A DNA stretch of 64,000 nt from assembly GCA_963696025.1 (NCBI GenBank), contig CAVOII010000014.1:620001-684000 (forward strand), given 5' to 3'. This document shows, one piece after another, positions 49,833 to 59,307 of the stretch. The position numbers and the translations under genes are program-made. Origin of the DNA: JABCYV01 sp963696025. GTDB taxonomy: Bacteria; Acidobacteriota; Terriglobia; Terriglobales; Acidobacteriaceae. Numbering within the stretch: position 1 is the first letter of the stretch; each line of letters begins with the position of its first letter. The notes under the pieces are model-generated. The model was given only the letters and a program-made list of their open reading frames with translations, ran no database searches and was not told the DNA's origin.

Positions 49833-52268
49833 GTGACTGCATCCCGCCCCGATATCTGGTCCCGCCTTGCTCGACTGACGCCAGATGAAGTACGTACCCG
49901 TTTGCGACAAGCGGCGAGCAAATGTGTAGACGTTGCAATGTATCGCGTTGGTTTTTCGCCGTTTCGGAACGGCCTGCTAAAAGACCAATTTGTCCCGAAC
50001 CAACCCAGAGGCGGCAGGTTTTTCTTCTCTGAAACTGACGTGCCAGAGATCGCAAGCCTGTTGCGCGAACACCTGCGGGCAGAAGTGGAAGAAATCATCC
50101 GCGAGGCGGACGAAATTTGCCATCACCGCTTTCGCCTCCTCGGACACGATCCGCTCGACTATGGGGAAGAAATCGATTGGCATCTTGACGCCGTACACGG
50201 TAAGCGCGCTCCACTCAAACCCTGGTTCAAAATCCGTTTTCTTGATTTTACGGAGGTGGGTGATCACAAGGTCATCTGGGAGTTGAATCGGCACCAGCAC
50301 CTGGTAACTCTTGCCAAAGCGTGGCGACTGACTCAGGAGAAACATTATGTGACGGAATTGATTCGACAGTGGCACGGCTGGCAGCGGGCCAATCCTTATC
50401 CTTTGGGGATCAACTGGGGCAGCAGCCTGGAAGTGGCTTTCCGCAGCCTATCTTGGCTGTGGGTACGCGCTCTGCTCAGTGAGTCTGCCGAAGTCCCGCA
50501 GAGTTTCGGCACCCAACTTCTGCAAGCCCTCGCGCTGGGTGGAACCCACATTGAGAAATACCTCTCCACATATTTTTCACCGAACACGCATCTGCTCGGC
50601 GAAGCGGTGGCACTTTTTTTCATTGGCACGCTTTGCCCGCAGATAGCCACGGCCGAGCGTTGGCGCCATAAAGGCTGGCGAATCGTTTTGGAAGAAGCGC
50701 AACGTCAGGTTCGTCCCGATGGGGTCTACTTCGAACAATCGCTCTACTATCATGTCTATGCGCTCGACTTCCTCCTGCACGCGCGGCAGCTAGCGCTCCG
50801 CAATGGCCTCAAAATCCCCGGCGAATTTGACTGTGTTCTGAGAAAAATGCTGGACGTGCTGCAGGCGGTCTCGCAAACCGGCCCGCCGCACGGTTTTGGC
50901 GACGACGATGGCGGCCGCGTCTTCAATCCTCGACGAAATCGCGCCGAGCACATGACAGATCCGCTGGCCATCGGCGCTCTCGCTTTGGGACGCGACGATC
51001 TCACAGCGGCCGAGCCTCTGACCGAGGAGGCCGTCTGGCTGCTTGGCAAACAAGCCATCTCCACTTTCAGGGGGCGGCCTGACATCCCCAAAGATCTGCG
51101 GCCAGTTTCCTTCGAAGCAGGGGGGATCTACGTCATGGCCACTTCTGAAGTATCTCCCCAGATGATGGTGATTGACGCCGGTCCGCAGGGCACGGGTCGC
51201 AGCGGTCACGGTCACGCCGATGCGCTTAGCGTAATCGTTTCTCTCGACGGACGCCGCTGGCTCATCGATCCGGGCACGTTTTGCTACATCGGTGAAGACA
51301 ATCAGCGGGATTTCTTTCGGGGCACTGCCGCGCACAATACTGTTAGCGTGGACGGGCGTGATCAAGCCGTCCCTGAAGGTCCTTTTGCCTGGAGCTCGCT
51401 CCCAAACGTCCACGCGGAAGACTGGGTCACAGGCATTTCGTTCACACTCTTTTCTGGCAGCCACACGGGTTATCGTCGTCTGAAAGATCCCGTCCTTCAT
51501 CGGCGGTTTATTTTCCATGTCCATGGCGGATTCTGGCTGGTACGCGATGTGCTGGAGGGGAAAGAGTCCCATCAACTGGAGTTCTCCTGGCATTTCTCGC
51601 CTGGCTTATCGGTTGCGAGCGCTGGGGATGCATTCATCGCGGCTCCGTCGCTCGCTGCCTCAGATGCAGAACCGCGCGAGCATTCGTGCCTGGCATTGCT
51701 CCCGTTGTGTGTTTCGGCAGAGTCGGAGATAGTCTCTGGCAGCGTGTCTCCAGCCTATGGGAAGAAGGAATCAGCCAGCGTTCTATGGCTGAGGGCCCAG
51801 GTCCCGCTTCCGGCGCAATGCGCCACGCTGCTTGTGCCACTTCCCCCTGGAGCTCATGGCCCGGGAAGGCTTCGCGAACTCGACAGCCGCGCGAGTTTTC
51901 CCAATTCCGTTTCTGCCTTCCGCTACGATGATTTCCATGGCCGTACGCACTGCATGATCTTTGCCGGTCAGGATAAGCCGAGTTGGTCTCTGGGGCCTTG
52001 GGCCACCGACGCCAGGTTTCTCTATTTCAGTTTTGAAGGCAGACGTCTTTCTCACTTTGTCTTCTGCCATGTCAGTGAAGTAAAGCTTCAGGAGAAATTG
52101 CTCGTGCGTCACCCCGGAATCATCGAACGATTCGAATGGATAGGCCGCGAACAGACTCCCCGAACATTTTCTTCAGACGAAGAGGCAGTGCGGTCTTTTC
52201 CATCGGGCAGTCCAGGGGCTTTCGAGATAGACTGGAATGCTGAACTTTCAGGTTTGGCAGCGGGATAA
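49833..52268 (+). CDS. Heparinase II/III-like polysaccharide lyase or epimerase
   Basis: An 811-residue enzyme with the two-part fold of heparinase II/III and alginate lyases. The alpha/alpha toroid (about 1-420) contains the catalytic-type PDGVYFEQSLYYHVYALDF near 295-315. The beta-sandwich starts near 430 and includes GRSGHGHADALSVIVSLDGRRW, DPGTFCYIGEDNQRD and AAHNTVSVDG. No signal peptide or lipobox is seen, so it appears cytoplasmic or periplasmic by another route. Such proteins in exopolysaccharide loci trim or epimerise uronate chains. It lies next to the dehydrogenase (divergent) and nine bases upstream of asnB on the same strand. Confidence 0.9.
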   Translation: MTASRPDIWSRLARLTPDEVRTRLRQAASKCVDVAMYRVGFSPFRNGLLKDQFVPNQPRGGRFFFSETDVPEIASLLREHLRAEVEEIIREADEICHHRFRLLGHDPLDYGEEIDWHLDAVHGKRAPLKPWFKIRFLDFTEVGDHKVIWELNRHQHLVTLAKAWRLTQEKHYVTELIRQWHGWQRANPYPLGINWGSSLEVAFRSLSWLWVRALLSESAEVPQSFGTQLLQALALGGTHIEKYLSTYFSPNTHLLGEAVALFFIGTLCPQIATAERWRHKGWRIVLEEAQRQVRPDGVYFEQSLYYHVYALDFLLHARQLALRNGLKIPGEFDCVLRKMLDVLQAVSQTGPPHGFGDDDGGRVFNPRRNRAEHMTDPLAIGALALGRDDLTAAEPLTEEAVWLLGKQAISTFRGRPDIPKDLRPVSFEAGGIYVMATSEVSPQMMVIDAGPQGTGRSGHGHADALSVIVSLDGRRWLIDPGTFCYIGEDNQRDFFRGTAAHNTVSVDGRDQAVPEGPFAWSSLPNVHAEDWVTGISFTLFSGSHTGYRRLKDPVLHRRFIFHVHGGFWLVRDVLEGKESHQLEFSWHFSPGLSVASAGDAFIAAPSLAASDAEPREHSCLALLPLCVSAESEIVSGSVSPAYGKKESASVLWLRAQVPLPAQCATLLVPLPPGAHGPGRLRELDSRASFPNSVSAFRYDDFHGRTHCMIFAGQDKPSWSLGPWATDARFLYFSFEGRRLSHFVFCHVSEVKLQEKLLVRHPGIIERFEWIGREQTPRTFSSDEEAVRSFPSGSPGAFEIDWNAELSGLAAG

Positions 52269-52276
52269 AAACTTTC

Positions 52277-54229
52277 ATGTGCGGAATCGCCGGAGTCATA
52301 CATTTCGCCAGGGATGCCCAGGTGGACGCAGGCATTCTTCGGCGTATGTGTGCAGTTATGGCCCATCGCGGGCCCGACGATGATGGATTTTACTTTAACG
52401 GTCGCGTCGGCCTGGGAATGCGCCGCCTAAGCATCGTTGATCTCACCACTGGACATCAGCCCATCAGCAATGAACATGGCACCGTTTGGATTGTTTTCAA
52501 CGGCGAGATTTATAACCACGCCGCTCTGCGAGAGCAACTGATTGCTCGCGGCCACCGTTACCGGACCCAGAGCGATACCGAAACTATCGTTCATCTTTAT
52601 GAAGAGTACGGGCGAGATTGCGTCCAACATCTGCGGGGGATGTTCGCCTTTGCCATCTGGGATGCGGCCCGCCGCACACTGTTGCTGGCCCGTGACCGGC
52701 TTGGCATCAAGCCGCTCTATTACCGGGTCACGCCGGATTCTCTGTTGTTTGGCTCAGAGATAAAAGTCATTCTCGAATACCCCGGAGCGCGTCCCGAATT
52801 CCATCGTGCAGCTCTGCCCGAGTATCTGGCCTTCGGATATCTCTCCGGCGCAGAAACTTTTTATGCCGGTATCCGTAAGCTGATGCCGGGGCACACCCTC
52901 GAGCTCGATGAATCTGGAGACATACATATCGAACCTTACTGGGACCTCACGCTTTCCGGCGACAGCGAGGACGCGCTCCATTCCGAAGATTATTATGTCC
53001 GAAAGTATCGTCAGCTCCTGGAACAAGCCGTCGAAAGCCATCTGATGAGCGACGTTCCGCTCGGAGTTTTCTTGAGCGGCGGTGTCGATTCCAGCGCCGT
53101 TGCCGCGTTGATGACAAAAATCCGCCGCGCGCCAGTCGAAACCTTCTCGGTGGGATACGCCGAACAAAACTATAGTGAATTGCCCTACGCGCGCATGGTG
53201 GCTCAGCATCTGAACTCCATTCATCACGAAGTTATTCTTCCTCGGCAGGAATTCTTCGCCGCCCTACCGAAGCTGATCTGGCACGAGGATGAACCTATCG
53301 TGTGGCCCTCCAGCGTTTCGCTCTATTTCGTGGCCCGTCTGGCGAGGGAACGTGTCAAGGTGGTCCTGACCGGAGAAGGCAGCGATGAAACTTTGGCCGG
53401 CTACACTCGATATGCCTTCACTTTGAGGAATGCCGCCCTGGATCGCGTTTACCGCCAGCTCATACCGGGAGCGCTGCGGAGCAAGGTTCGTCAGTCAATC
53501 TCCGATTCGACATGGATTGGCGCGAACCTCAGACGCAAGCTTTCCCATACCTTTCTCGCGAGGAATGGAGACTCCTGGGCTTCGTTTTATTTTGACAATT
53601 TCTTCTCTGCCTTCGGTGAGAATGAGCAAGTCGATCTGTTGGCTAACGGTCTCGAGCAGGAGTTTGGCCCTGGCGCAGCTTATCAGCACGTGCTTAATTA
53701 TTGGGAGCATTCGTCGGGGGACGCGCTACAACGGCTCCTCTACACCGATATCAAGACCTATCTGGTCGAACTGCTCATGAAGCAAGACAACATGAGCATG
53801 GCTGCCTCCATCGAGAGCCGCGTGCCGTTCCTCGATCACATGCTAGTCGAATTCGCGACTGGCATCCCAGAACGGGTTCAACTCCAAGGCATGGCGGGCA
53901 AGCGGATTCTAAAAAAAGCTGTGGGGGACCTGCTACCTCATTCCATTCTCTACCGCCCAAAGCTGGGGTTCCCGACTCCCTGGAGCGGATGGTTGGCCGG
54001 TCCGCAGTTGGATGTCATTCAGAATCTTCTCCTGGAATCTCGCAGTCTGGATCGCGGCCTATTCAAACAGGCCAGTCTGCAGCGCTTATTTCAGGATCAT
54101 CGAGGCGGCTATCGGGACCACTACGATCGCATTTGGCGTTTGCTCAACCTCGAGCTGTGGCATCGCGTTTGTTTGGAGGGAGAATCTCACGAATACGTCT
54201 CGACAGAAGCCCTGGAAGTAACAGGCTAG
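52277..54229 (+). CDS. asnB: Asparagine synthetase-type amidotransferase 1
   Basis: A 650-residue glutamine-hydrolysing synthetase. The glutaminase domain starts at Met-Cys2 (MCGIAGVIHF), with RGPDDDG and FNGEIYN. The synthetase half has the PP-loop LSGGVDSS (about 266-273), LTGEGSDE and LDHMLVE. Free asparagine synthesis is possible, but enzymes of this type in polysaccharide loci can amidate uronic acids or make aminoacyl-sugars. The start follows the heparinase-like gene after eight bases. A second copy is at 56064-58013 on the other strand. Confidence 0.94.
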   Translation: MCGIAGVIHFARDAQVDAGILRRMCAVMAHRGPDDDGFYFNGRVGLGMRRLSIVDLTTGHQPISNEHGTVWIVFNGEIYNHAALREQLIARGHRYRTQSDTETIVHLYEEYGRDCVQHLRGMFAFAIWDAARRTLLLARDRLGIKPLYYRVTPDSLLFGSEIKVILEYPGARPEFHRAALPEYLAFGYLSGAETFYAGIRKLMPGHTLELDESGDIHIEPYWDLTLSGDSEDALHSEDYYVRKYRQLLEQAVESHLMSDVPLGVFLSGGVDSSAVAALMTKIRRAPVETFSVGYAEQNYSELPYARMVAQHLNSIHHEVILPRQEFFAALPKLIWHEDEPIVWPSSVSLYFVARLARERVKVVLTGEGSDETLAGYTRYAFTLRNAALDRVYRQLIPGALRSKVRQSISDSTWIGANLRRKLSHTFLARNGDSWASFYFDNFFSAFGENEQVDLLANGLEQEFGPGAAYQHVLNYWEHSSGDALQRLLYTDIKTYLVELLMKQDNMSMAASIESRVPFLDHMLVEFATGIPERVQLQGMAGKRILKKAVGDLLPHSILYRPKLGFPTPWSGWLAGPQLDVIQNLLLESRSLDRGLFKQASLQRLFQDHRGGYRDHYDRIWRLLNLELWHRVCLEGESHEYVSTEALEVTG

Positions 54230-54254
54230 AGGTTAGACGCTAGACGCAATCGGA

Positions 54255-54878
54255 TTACTGGCCGTGGGACTCGAATAGCAGCGTCCACACCAGTTTCGTG
54301 AATTCTTGGAACCACGTCTTCGCGTACTCACGATGCCTCCACCATCCGTGCGGCTCAAACCCGGGATCGGAAACACCGTGAATCCAGAGCGTCAGTCCTG
54401 GACCCCGACTCCGGATGGTTCTTCTCCAGATAAATCCGGCGCGACGCGTGTGATAGCTTGAAGTTATAACTGCAACCGTTCTCCAGTTGCGCTCTCGAAT
54501 GCAATCGGTCAGCGCTTGCGCCTCTTCTTCAGTTGACAGCGCGCCATTTTCGCAAAAGTCGAACCGGCTTGCGATCGCGCTGCCATAATTTCTCTCGATG
54601 TAAGCCCGCGCCAGGGGCGGGATCGACTGTCCCCAGTACGATTCTTTGGGGAGGCTCAACAGCGCGCGGTCGGCGATTCCTTGCTGCAACACCTGCGCCG
54701 CTCCGGCAACGCGCGCTTTCTCGCCGGCAATCGATCCTTCCAGGATGACGGCTGCATCCACATGAGTCGGCAGAGGGTCACTGGCCACCAATAGATATCC
54801 GCCCCAATGCAAGAAACAAAGCAGCAGAACCAGCATTCCGAGCAATAGCCATAGCCAACGCCGCCTACGGTTGCCCAC
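54255..54878 (-). CDS. YdcF/DUF218-like membrane protein
   Basis: A 207-residue protein with one N-terminal transmembrane helix (RRRWLWLLLGMLVLLLCFLHWGGYLL) and a DUF218 domain: DAAVILEGSIAGEKARVAGAAQVL and VAVITSSYHTRRAGFIWRRT. DUF218 proteins are linked to polysaccharide or cell-envelope work, but their reaction is unknown. The GTG at 54878 gives a start just before the helix and overlaps the end of the glycosyltransferase gene by 14 bases. An upstream in-frame extension (to 55097) overlaps that gene entirely and is not likely to be used. Confidence 0.82.
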   Translation of the reverse strand: MGNRRRRWLWLLLGMLVLLLCFLHWGGYLLVASDPLPTHVDAAVILEGSIAGEKARVAGAAQVLQQGIADRALLSLPKESYWGQSIPPLARAYIERNYGSAIASRFDFCENGALSTEEEAQALTDCIRERNWRTVAVITSSYHTRRAGFIWRRTIRSRGPGLTLWIHGVSDPGFEPHGWWRHREYAKTWFQEFTKLVWTLLFESHGQ

Positions 54879-56067
54879 AGCGGTCCGTAACCTCTTTCGG
54901 CAGCTCGCGCCTGTCTGCCTTCGGGCGCCGGCATTTCTCAGCCAGCAACTCGGCATAAAGTGCTTCGTGCCGCCTTCGCATTTCTTCAACCGTGAAATTC
55001 GCCTGCGCGAACTGCCTGCCATTTCGGCCAAGCGCAGCCCGCAAGGCTGGATCGCGCAAGAGGCGTCCAAGGGCTTTCGCCAATGCCTCTTCGTCATCTG
55101 GAGTGACGAGGATCCCCCTGTCTTCTGCCACTAACTCAGGATTGCCTCCTACGCGGCTGGCGACTACCGGCACGCCCGCGGCCATGGATTCCAGAATCGC
55201 ATTCGACAAGCTCTCGGACGAGGACGGCAGAACCGAGACATCCAGCGAAGCCAACACCGCCGGGATGTCACGCCGGTCGCCGAGAAAACGCACTTGATCA
55301 CTTAGCCCCAGGTTTTTGGCTTCCAGCTCCAGTTCCGGACGCAGAGGACCATCCCCTGCTAAGACAAACTCCAATTGAGAAAATTGGCCGCGCAGATGGG
55401 AAGCGGCGCGCAACAAAAGCGCGTGTTTCTTCCCGGCATGATTCATTCGCGCCACTATGCCCACGCGCAGCAGCCCTGGTGCGGGTTGCAATGCTGGCGC
55501 GGTTTGCGCGAACGCGGAAACCGGAAGACCATTGCCAATGACAACCACCTTGCGCTCCGGCAAACCCGCCTGCACCAGCCGGTCCGCGGCTGCACGCGAA
55601 TTGCACACCACGCGGTCACACCAACGAAACACTGCTGCCTGAGTATTGAACTGCATTGGCGTCAGCAGATCACCCAACTGGCGTTGGCTGCCAATCACCA
55701 CCGGCAAACCGGCCATCCGTGCTGTGGGAATCAGAGTCAGATTTGTGTAGAAGTCGAACGAATGCGCGATGTTTATCCTGTGCCTGCGGAGATGACGGGC
55801 TAGCTGGAAGCGAGTGCGCCAGGACTGCAATCCATACAGATTGCCACCCAGCGAGAACTCCGGCACCTCCCCCAGACCGTCGAGAAAGGCGCCTCGTTTC
55901 TGCAGGCAGCCTAAATGAAGCCGGAATGAGGCAGGATCTAACGATCGAGCCAGAACCGCGAACTGGCGCTCACTGCCCCCGGTTTCCAGACTGTCCATCA
56001 TCAGGAAGACGCCGGGGAGCCGTTCTTCAGCAGTCTCTGGACCAGCGCCGGCGACCGGCGCCGTCAT
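54865..56067 (-). CDS. Family 4 glycosyltransferase
   Basis: A 400-residue GT-B enzyme. The N-terminal half has LMMDSLETGGSERQFAVLARSL and AHSFDFYTNL; the nucleotide-binding C-terminal half shows RVGIVARMNHAGKKHALLLRAA, FLGDRRDIPAVLASLDVSVLPSSSESLSNAILESMAAGVPVVAS with the EX7E pattern. It should use an NDP-sugar to extend the repeat unit. The ATG at 56067 overlaps the asnB2 stop by four bases, so it is translationally coupled to that gene; the longer open frame to 56154 is not needed. Confidence 0.9.
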   Translation of the reverse strand: MTAPVAGAGPETAEERLPGVFLMMDSLETGGSERQFAVLARSLDPASFRLHLGCLQKRGAFLDGLGEVPEFSLGGNLYGLQSWRTRFQLARHLRRHRINIAHSFDFYTNLTLIPTARMAGLPVVIGSQRQLGDLLTPMQFNTQAAVFRWCDRVVCNSRAAADRLVQAGLPERKVVVIGNGLPVSAFAQTAPALQPAPGLLRVGIVARMNHAGKKHALLLRAASHLRGQFSQLEFVLAGDGPLRPELELEAKNLGLSDQVRFLGDRRDIPAVLASLDVSVLPSSSESLSNAILESMAAGVPVVASRVGGNPELVAEDRGILVTPDDEEALAKALGRLLRDPALRAALGRNGRQFAQANFTVEEMRRRHEALYAELLAEKCRRPKADRRELPKEVTDRCGQP

Positions 56068-58013
56068 CCAATTCCTCCACCCAAAGTGGTCACGTGATCT
56101 GGTGGTACTTCGAAGGACGGCTGCGCAGGCGCCTCTACAAAATTGCGGTACCACAGTTCAAACATCAGCAGCCGCCACACGCGAGGAGAGTGGTCGCGCC
56201 GTCCCCGGAAGTGTTCGTCTAAGAGCCGGCGAACTCCCTTGGGATTGAAATATCCGCGCTGCAAGGTTCGCTCCTCGAGCAGAACTGTATGTATGAGTTC
56301 TTTCAGCTCGTGCCGCATCCAATGCACCAGCGGCAAAGAGAAGCCCTGCTTTGGCCGGTAAAGAGCGTCTTTCGGAACTCCGATCCGCTCCGCCAGTTTC
56401 CTCAAGAGATACTTTTGCTTTTCTCCCCGCATCTTCCACTCTGGAGTTAAACCCGTGACCCATTCGAGGAATACGTGGTCCAGCAGCGGAACCCGAACTT
56501 CGAGCGAGTTGGCCATGCTCATCCGGTCGACCTTGGTCAGAATATCGCCGGGCAGATAGGTCTTGGTGTCCAGGTAAAGCACGCGACTCAAGGGATCACT
56601 TGCAGGCGCGTCGTCGAGATAGCCACGAAACAGGTCGAGCGGATCTCCATGGGTTTTTGTCCCGTTCCCCCGCGCTGTCTCCACGAAGTCGTGCGCCAGA
56701 AGCTGCATTTCCCGCTGAAATGCATGCAAAGAAACTCCCTCAAGATAGCGCTGCTGCCAAGGCAATGAGATGCTGTAGGCCAGGTTGCGTCCGTGGACGC
56801 CATGGGGCAATCTGGAATGCACTTGCTCACGATAAAAACGTCCGGCCCAGGACGGCAGCCATGGAAAAGCACGATCGTGAAGATGGATGCGGTACCGCTC
56901 GTATCCGGCAAAAGCTTCATCGCCACCATCGCCCGACAGCGCCACAGTCACATGCTGACGCGCCAGCCGACAGATGTAGTAAGTGGGCAGCATGGAGGAA
57001 TCGCCGAAAGGTTCTTCCCATGAACGCGCCAGCGTTTCCACCGTCTCCACTACGTTGGGTTCGAGAACCAGTTCGCGGTGTTCGGTGCCAAACTTTTGCG
57101 CTACCAATCGGGCGTGGGGAGCCTCGTCAAAATCAGCGTGCTGGAAACCGATGGAGAAGGTCTTGACCGGCGCGGAACTGGCGCGAGCCATAAGCGCGAC
57201 AACCGTGGACGAGTCCGTGCCTCCGCTCAGCAAAGCCCCCAGAGGAACATCGCTGATTAAGCGGATGCGCACCGCCTCCGCCAGGCGATGTTCGAGTTCC
57301 TCCAGGCACTCTTCTTCGTTCCGCGGGCGATAGGTGTTGTATTGCGGCAAGTCCCAGTACTTGCGAACACGGATTTCGCCCGCCTCGAATTCCATCAGAT
57401 GACCCGGTGGCAACTTCTGGATGGGCAGGAACGCACTGGCCGGATCAGGGATATACCCAAAATAAAAATAATCGAGCAAAGCCTGGGAATTGACCGTGGC
57501 CAGCTCCGGCGCCACAGCTAAAATTGCCTTGATTTCAGAAGCGAAGAAAAGCTTCCCATTTAACAGCGCATAGTGCAGAGGCTTCTTGCCCAGACGATCA
57601 CGCGCCAGCAGCAAGCGGCGATGACGCTCGTCATAGAGCGCAAAGGCAAACATACCGCGCAGCTTCTGCACGCAATCCGACCCGTACTGCTCGTACAGGT
57701 GGACGATCATCTCAGTGTCGCTATTGGTGTAAAACCGATGGCCCTGCTTTTCGAGTGCCGGACGCAGCTCGGGAAAGTTATAGATCTCGCCGTTGAATAC
57801 GATCCAAACGGTCCGGTCCTCGTTGAATATGGGTTGATGGCCGCCCGCGAGATCGATGACGCTGAGCCGGCGCATGCCCAAGCCGGCGCCGTGCTTTACG
57901 AAAATGCCCTCATCATCAGGCCCTCGGTGCACGATGGCCTGGCACATGCGATGGATGGTTTGTTGCTCGACACCACCCGGCGATGCGCTAACGATTCCCG
58001 CGATCCCGCACAT
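56064..58013 (-). CDS. asnB: Asparagine synthetase-type amidotransferase 2
   Basis: A 649-residue protein with the same architecture as the copy at 52277: Met-Cys2 glutaminase (MCGIAGIVSAS), RGPDDEG, FNGEIYN, the PP-loop LSGGTDSS (Thr in place of the usual Val), LSGDGGDE and LDHVFLEWVTG. Sequence identity to copy 1 looks moderate, so they are old paralogues. It is followed downstream by a glycosyltransferase overlapped by four bases and by the DUF218 gene, and preceded after four bases by the unknown 424-residue gene. Close coupling to glycan genes suggests amidation of a glycan constituent. Confidence 0.93.
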   Translation of the reverse strand: MCGIAGIVSASPGGVEQQTIHRMCQAIVHRGPDDEGIFVKHGAGLGMRRLSVIDLAGGHQPIFNEDRTVWIVFNGEIYNFPELRPALEKQGHRFYTNSDTEMIVHLYEQYGSDCVQKLRGMFAFALYDERHRRLLLARDRLGKKPLHYALLNGKLFFASEIKAILAVAPELATVNSQALLDYFYFGYIPDPASAFLPIQKLPPGHLMEFEAGEIRVRKYWDLPQYNTYRPRNEEECLEELEHRLAEAVRIRLISDVPLGALLSGGTDSSTVVALMARASSAPVKTFSIGFQHADFDEAPHARLVAQKFGTEHRELVLEPNVVETVETLARSWEEPFGDSSMLPTYYICRLARQHVTVALSGDGGDEAFAGYERYRIHLHDRAFPWLPSWAGRFYREQVHSRLPHGVHGRNLAYSISLPWQQRYLEGVSLHAFQREMQLLAHDFVETARGNGTKTHGDPLDLFRGYLDDAPASDPLSRVLYLDTKTYLPGDILTKVDRMSMANSLEVRVPLLDHVFLEWVTGLTPEWKMRGEKQKYLLRKLAERIGVPKDALYRPKQGFSLPLVHWMRHELKELIHTVLLEERTLQRGYFNPKGVRRLLDEHFRGRRDHSPRVWRLLMFELWYRNFVEAPAQPSFEVPPDHVTTLGGGIG

Positions 58014-58017
58014 GCGT

Positions 58018-59292
58018 TTAGCCTTTCAGTTCCACTGGGGAGATTTCACCGCGGGAGCTGGTCACAGGAACTGCGCGCACTGGCTTCAGGCGATAGTCCC
58101 TGTATTCCCCCGGATTGCCCTCGCGCCCGTCACACGCCGCGAAGATGATGTTGGTCATCTCACGGGCGGAAACAAAATGGATAGATTCGTGCCTCTCGTT
58201 CGCTCCTGTGACTAGTTGTTCCAGGAATCGCTGTGTGGGCGCTCCCAACACGGCGTTCTCCTGAGTGGGATCCATGCTGTGGCAGTGTAACTTGATAAAT
58301 AGCCAATCAGGACGGCCCTGCACCGCAATCGCGGCCCGCTTCCACAGTTCCAGGCGACGCATGCTCGGCGGATTCATCCCGGTGAGCGAACCGTTTTCAA
58401 TACCGATCCGACCCGGCCTTGGGGAAGCGAAATCTACCATGAGAGGTCCCTGCACGATTAAAGGGAAAATGCGAGGCGCCCGTCCACGCTGCAGGTCAAC
58501 CCCCTTACGATGCGGAGCTCTTTGATTCAGTGGTAGCGCACACTCGTAAAGCGAGTTGATTTTACCGATCTGCGCCGGATGAAAAACTCCCGTCGGTAAA
58601 GTCATGTCGGCATAGCAACCGGTTTCGGCTAGCACTTGCATTTCGCCGTCCACCCCGCAGGCAAATCCATCGGCAGAATTCGCCAGGGCAAAATTGCCAT
58701 GCACAAAAGCATACTGCGGCTGGCCGACGCCATCGAGGTAGCTAAGGCAGCCGTGCTCAGAAGCAAGCGTGTCCCGAAACTCTACCAGCTGTCTTCGCGT
58801 ATTCTGCGCTCCATCGGCCAGGGGGTTGCCGTGATGCAGGTGGACCTCAATCTCGCCCCAGCCTGAGTGGCAATGCTCGGCCAGGAGCTCGATTAAGCCC
58901 CGGTCATACTGCTCGGCAGGATAAAAGTAGGTGTGAACGAACGGACGCCCTTCACAATCGTGCCACTCTGCGACAGTCTTCGCGTATTCCTGACACCAGC
59001 GTTCAAGCCGTCGCTCCTGTTCATGATAAGAAGCGCGAGCCTGACCATCTTCCGGCACAATAGCGGGCTCGAAGTGATCTGCCGCAGCAATGATCAAATG
59101 TACGGGACCACGCGGCACAGGACGCGTGATCCTCTGCCAGGTATAAGCAGGCACCCAGCGGAGGCTGTACGAGAGTTTGTCGGCGAAGGTCCGGCGCACG
59201 AGTGGGTGTGCCCGCCCGGAAGAAACACGTGCGTGAAGCTCAGCACCGTTACCATTCGCCCCGTCCGCTGGCTTTTTCGTCTGATTGCTCAT
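58018..59292 (-). CDS. Unknown protein, polysaccharide-deacetylase-like
   Basis: A 424-residue soluble protein that I do not recognise. The segments VHLIIAAADHFEPA, WGEIEVHLHHGN, GFACGVDGEMQVLAETGCYADMT, LMVDFASPRPGRIGIENG and FIKLHCHSMDPT are histidine- and aspartate-rich and fall where a metal-dependent (beta/alpha)7 barrel such as the NodB or Glyco_hydro-type deacetylases carries its site. The spacing is not that of classic NodB motifs, so the fold is only a guess. It lies four bases from asnB2 on the same strand and after a methyltransferase gene, so it belongs to the glycan locus. Confidence 0.7.
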   Translation of the reverse strand: MSNQTKKPADGANGNGAELHARVSSGRAHPLVRRTFADKLSYSLRWVPAYTWQRITRPVPRGPVHLIIAAADHFEPAIVPEDGQARASYHEQERRLERWCQEYAKTVAEWHDCEGRPFVHTYFYPAEQYDRGLIELLAEHCHSGWGEIEVHLHHGNPLADGAQNTRRQLVEFRDTLASEHGCLSYLDGVGQPQYAFVHGNFALANSADGFACGVDGEMQVLAETGCYADMTLPTGVFHPAQIGKINSLYECALPLNQRAPHRKGVDLQRGRAPRIFPLIVQGPLMVDFASPRPGRIGIENGSLTGMNPPSMRRLELWKRAAIAVQGRPDWLFIKLHCHSMDPTQENAVLGAPTQRFLEQLVTGANERHESIHFVSAREMTNIIFAACDGREGNPGEYRDYRLKPVRAVPVTSSRGEISPVELKG

Positions 59293-59307
59293 GCGGTTAG
59301 GTCAAAA

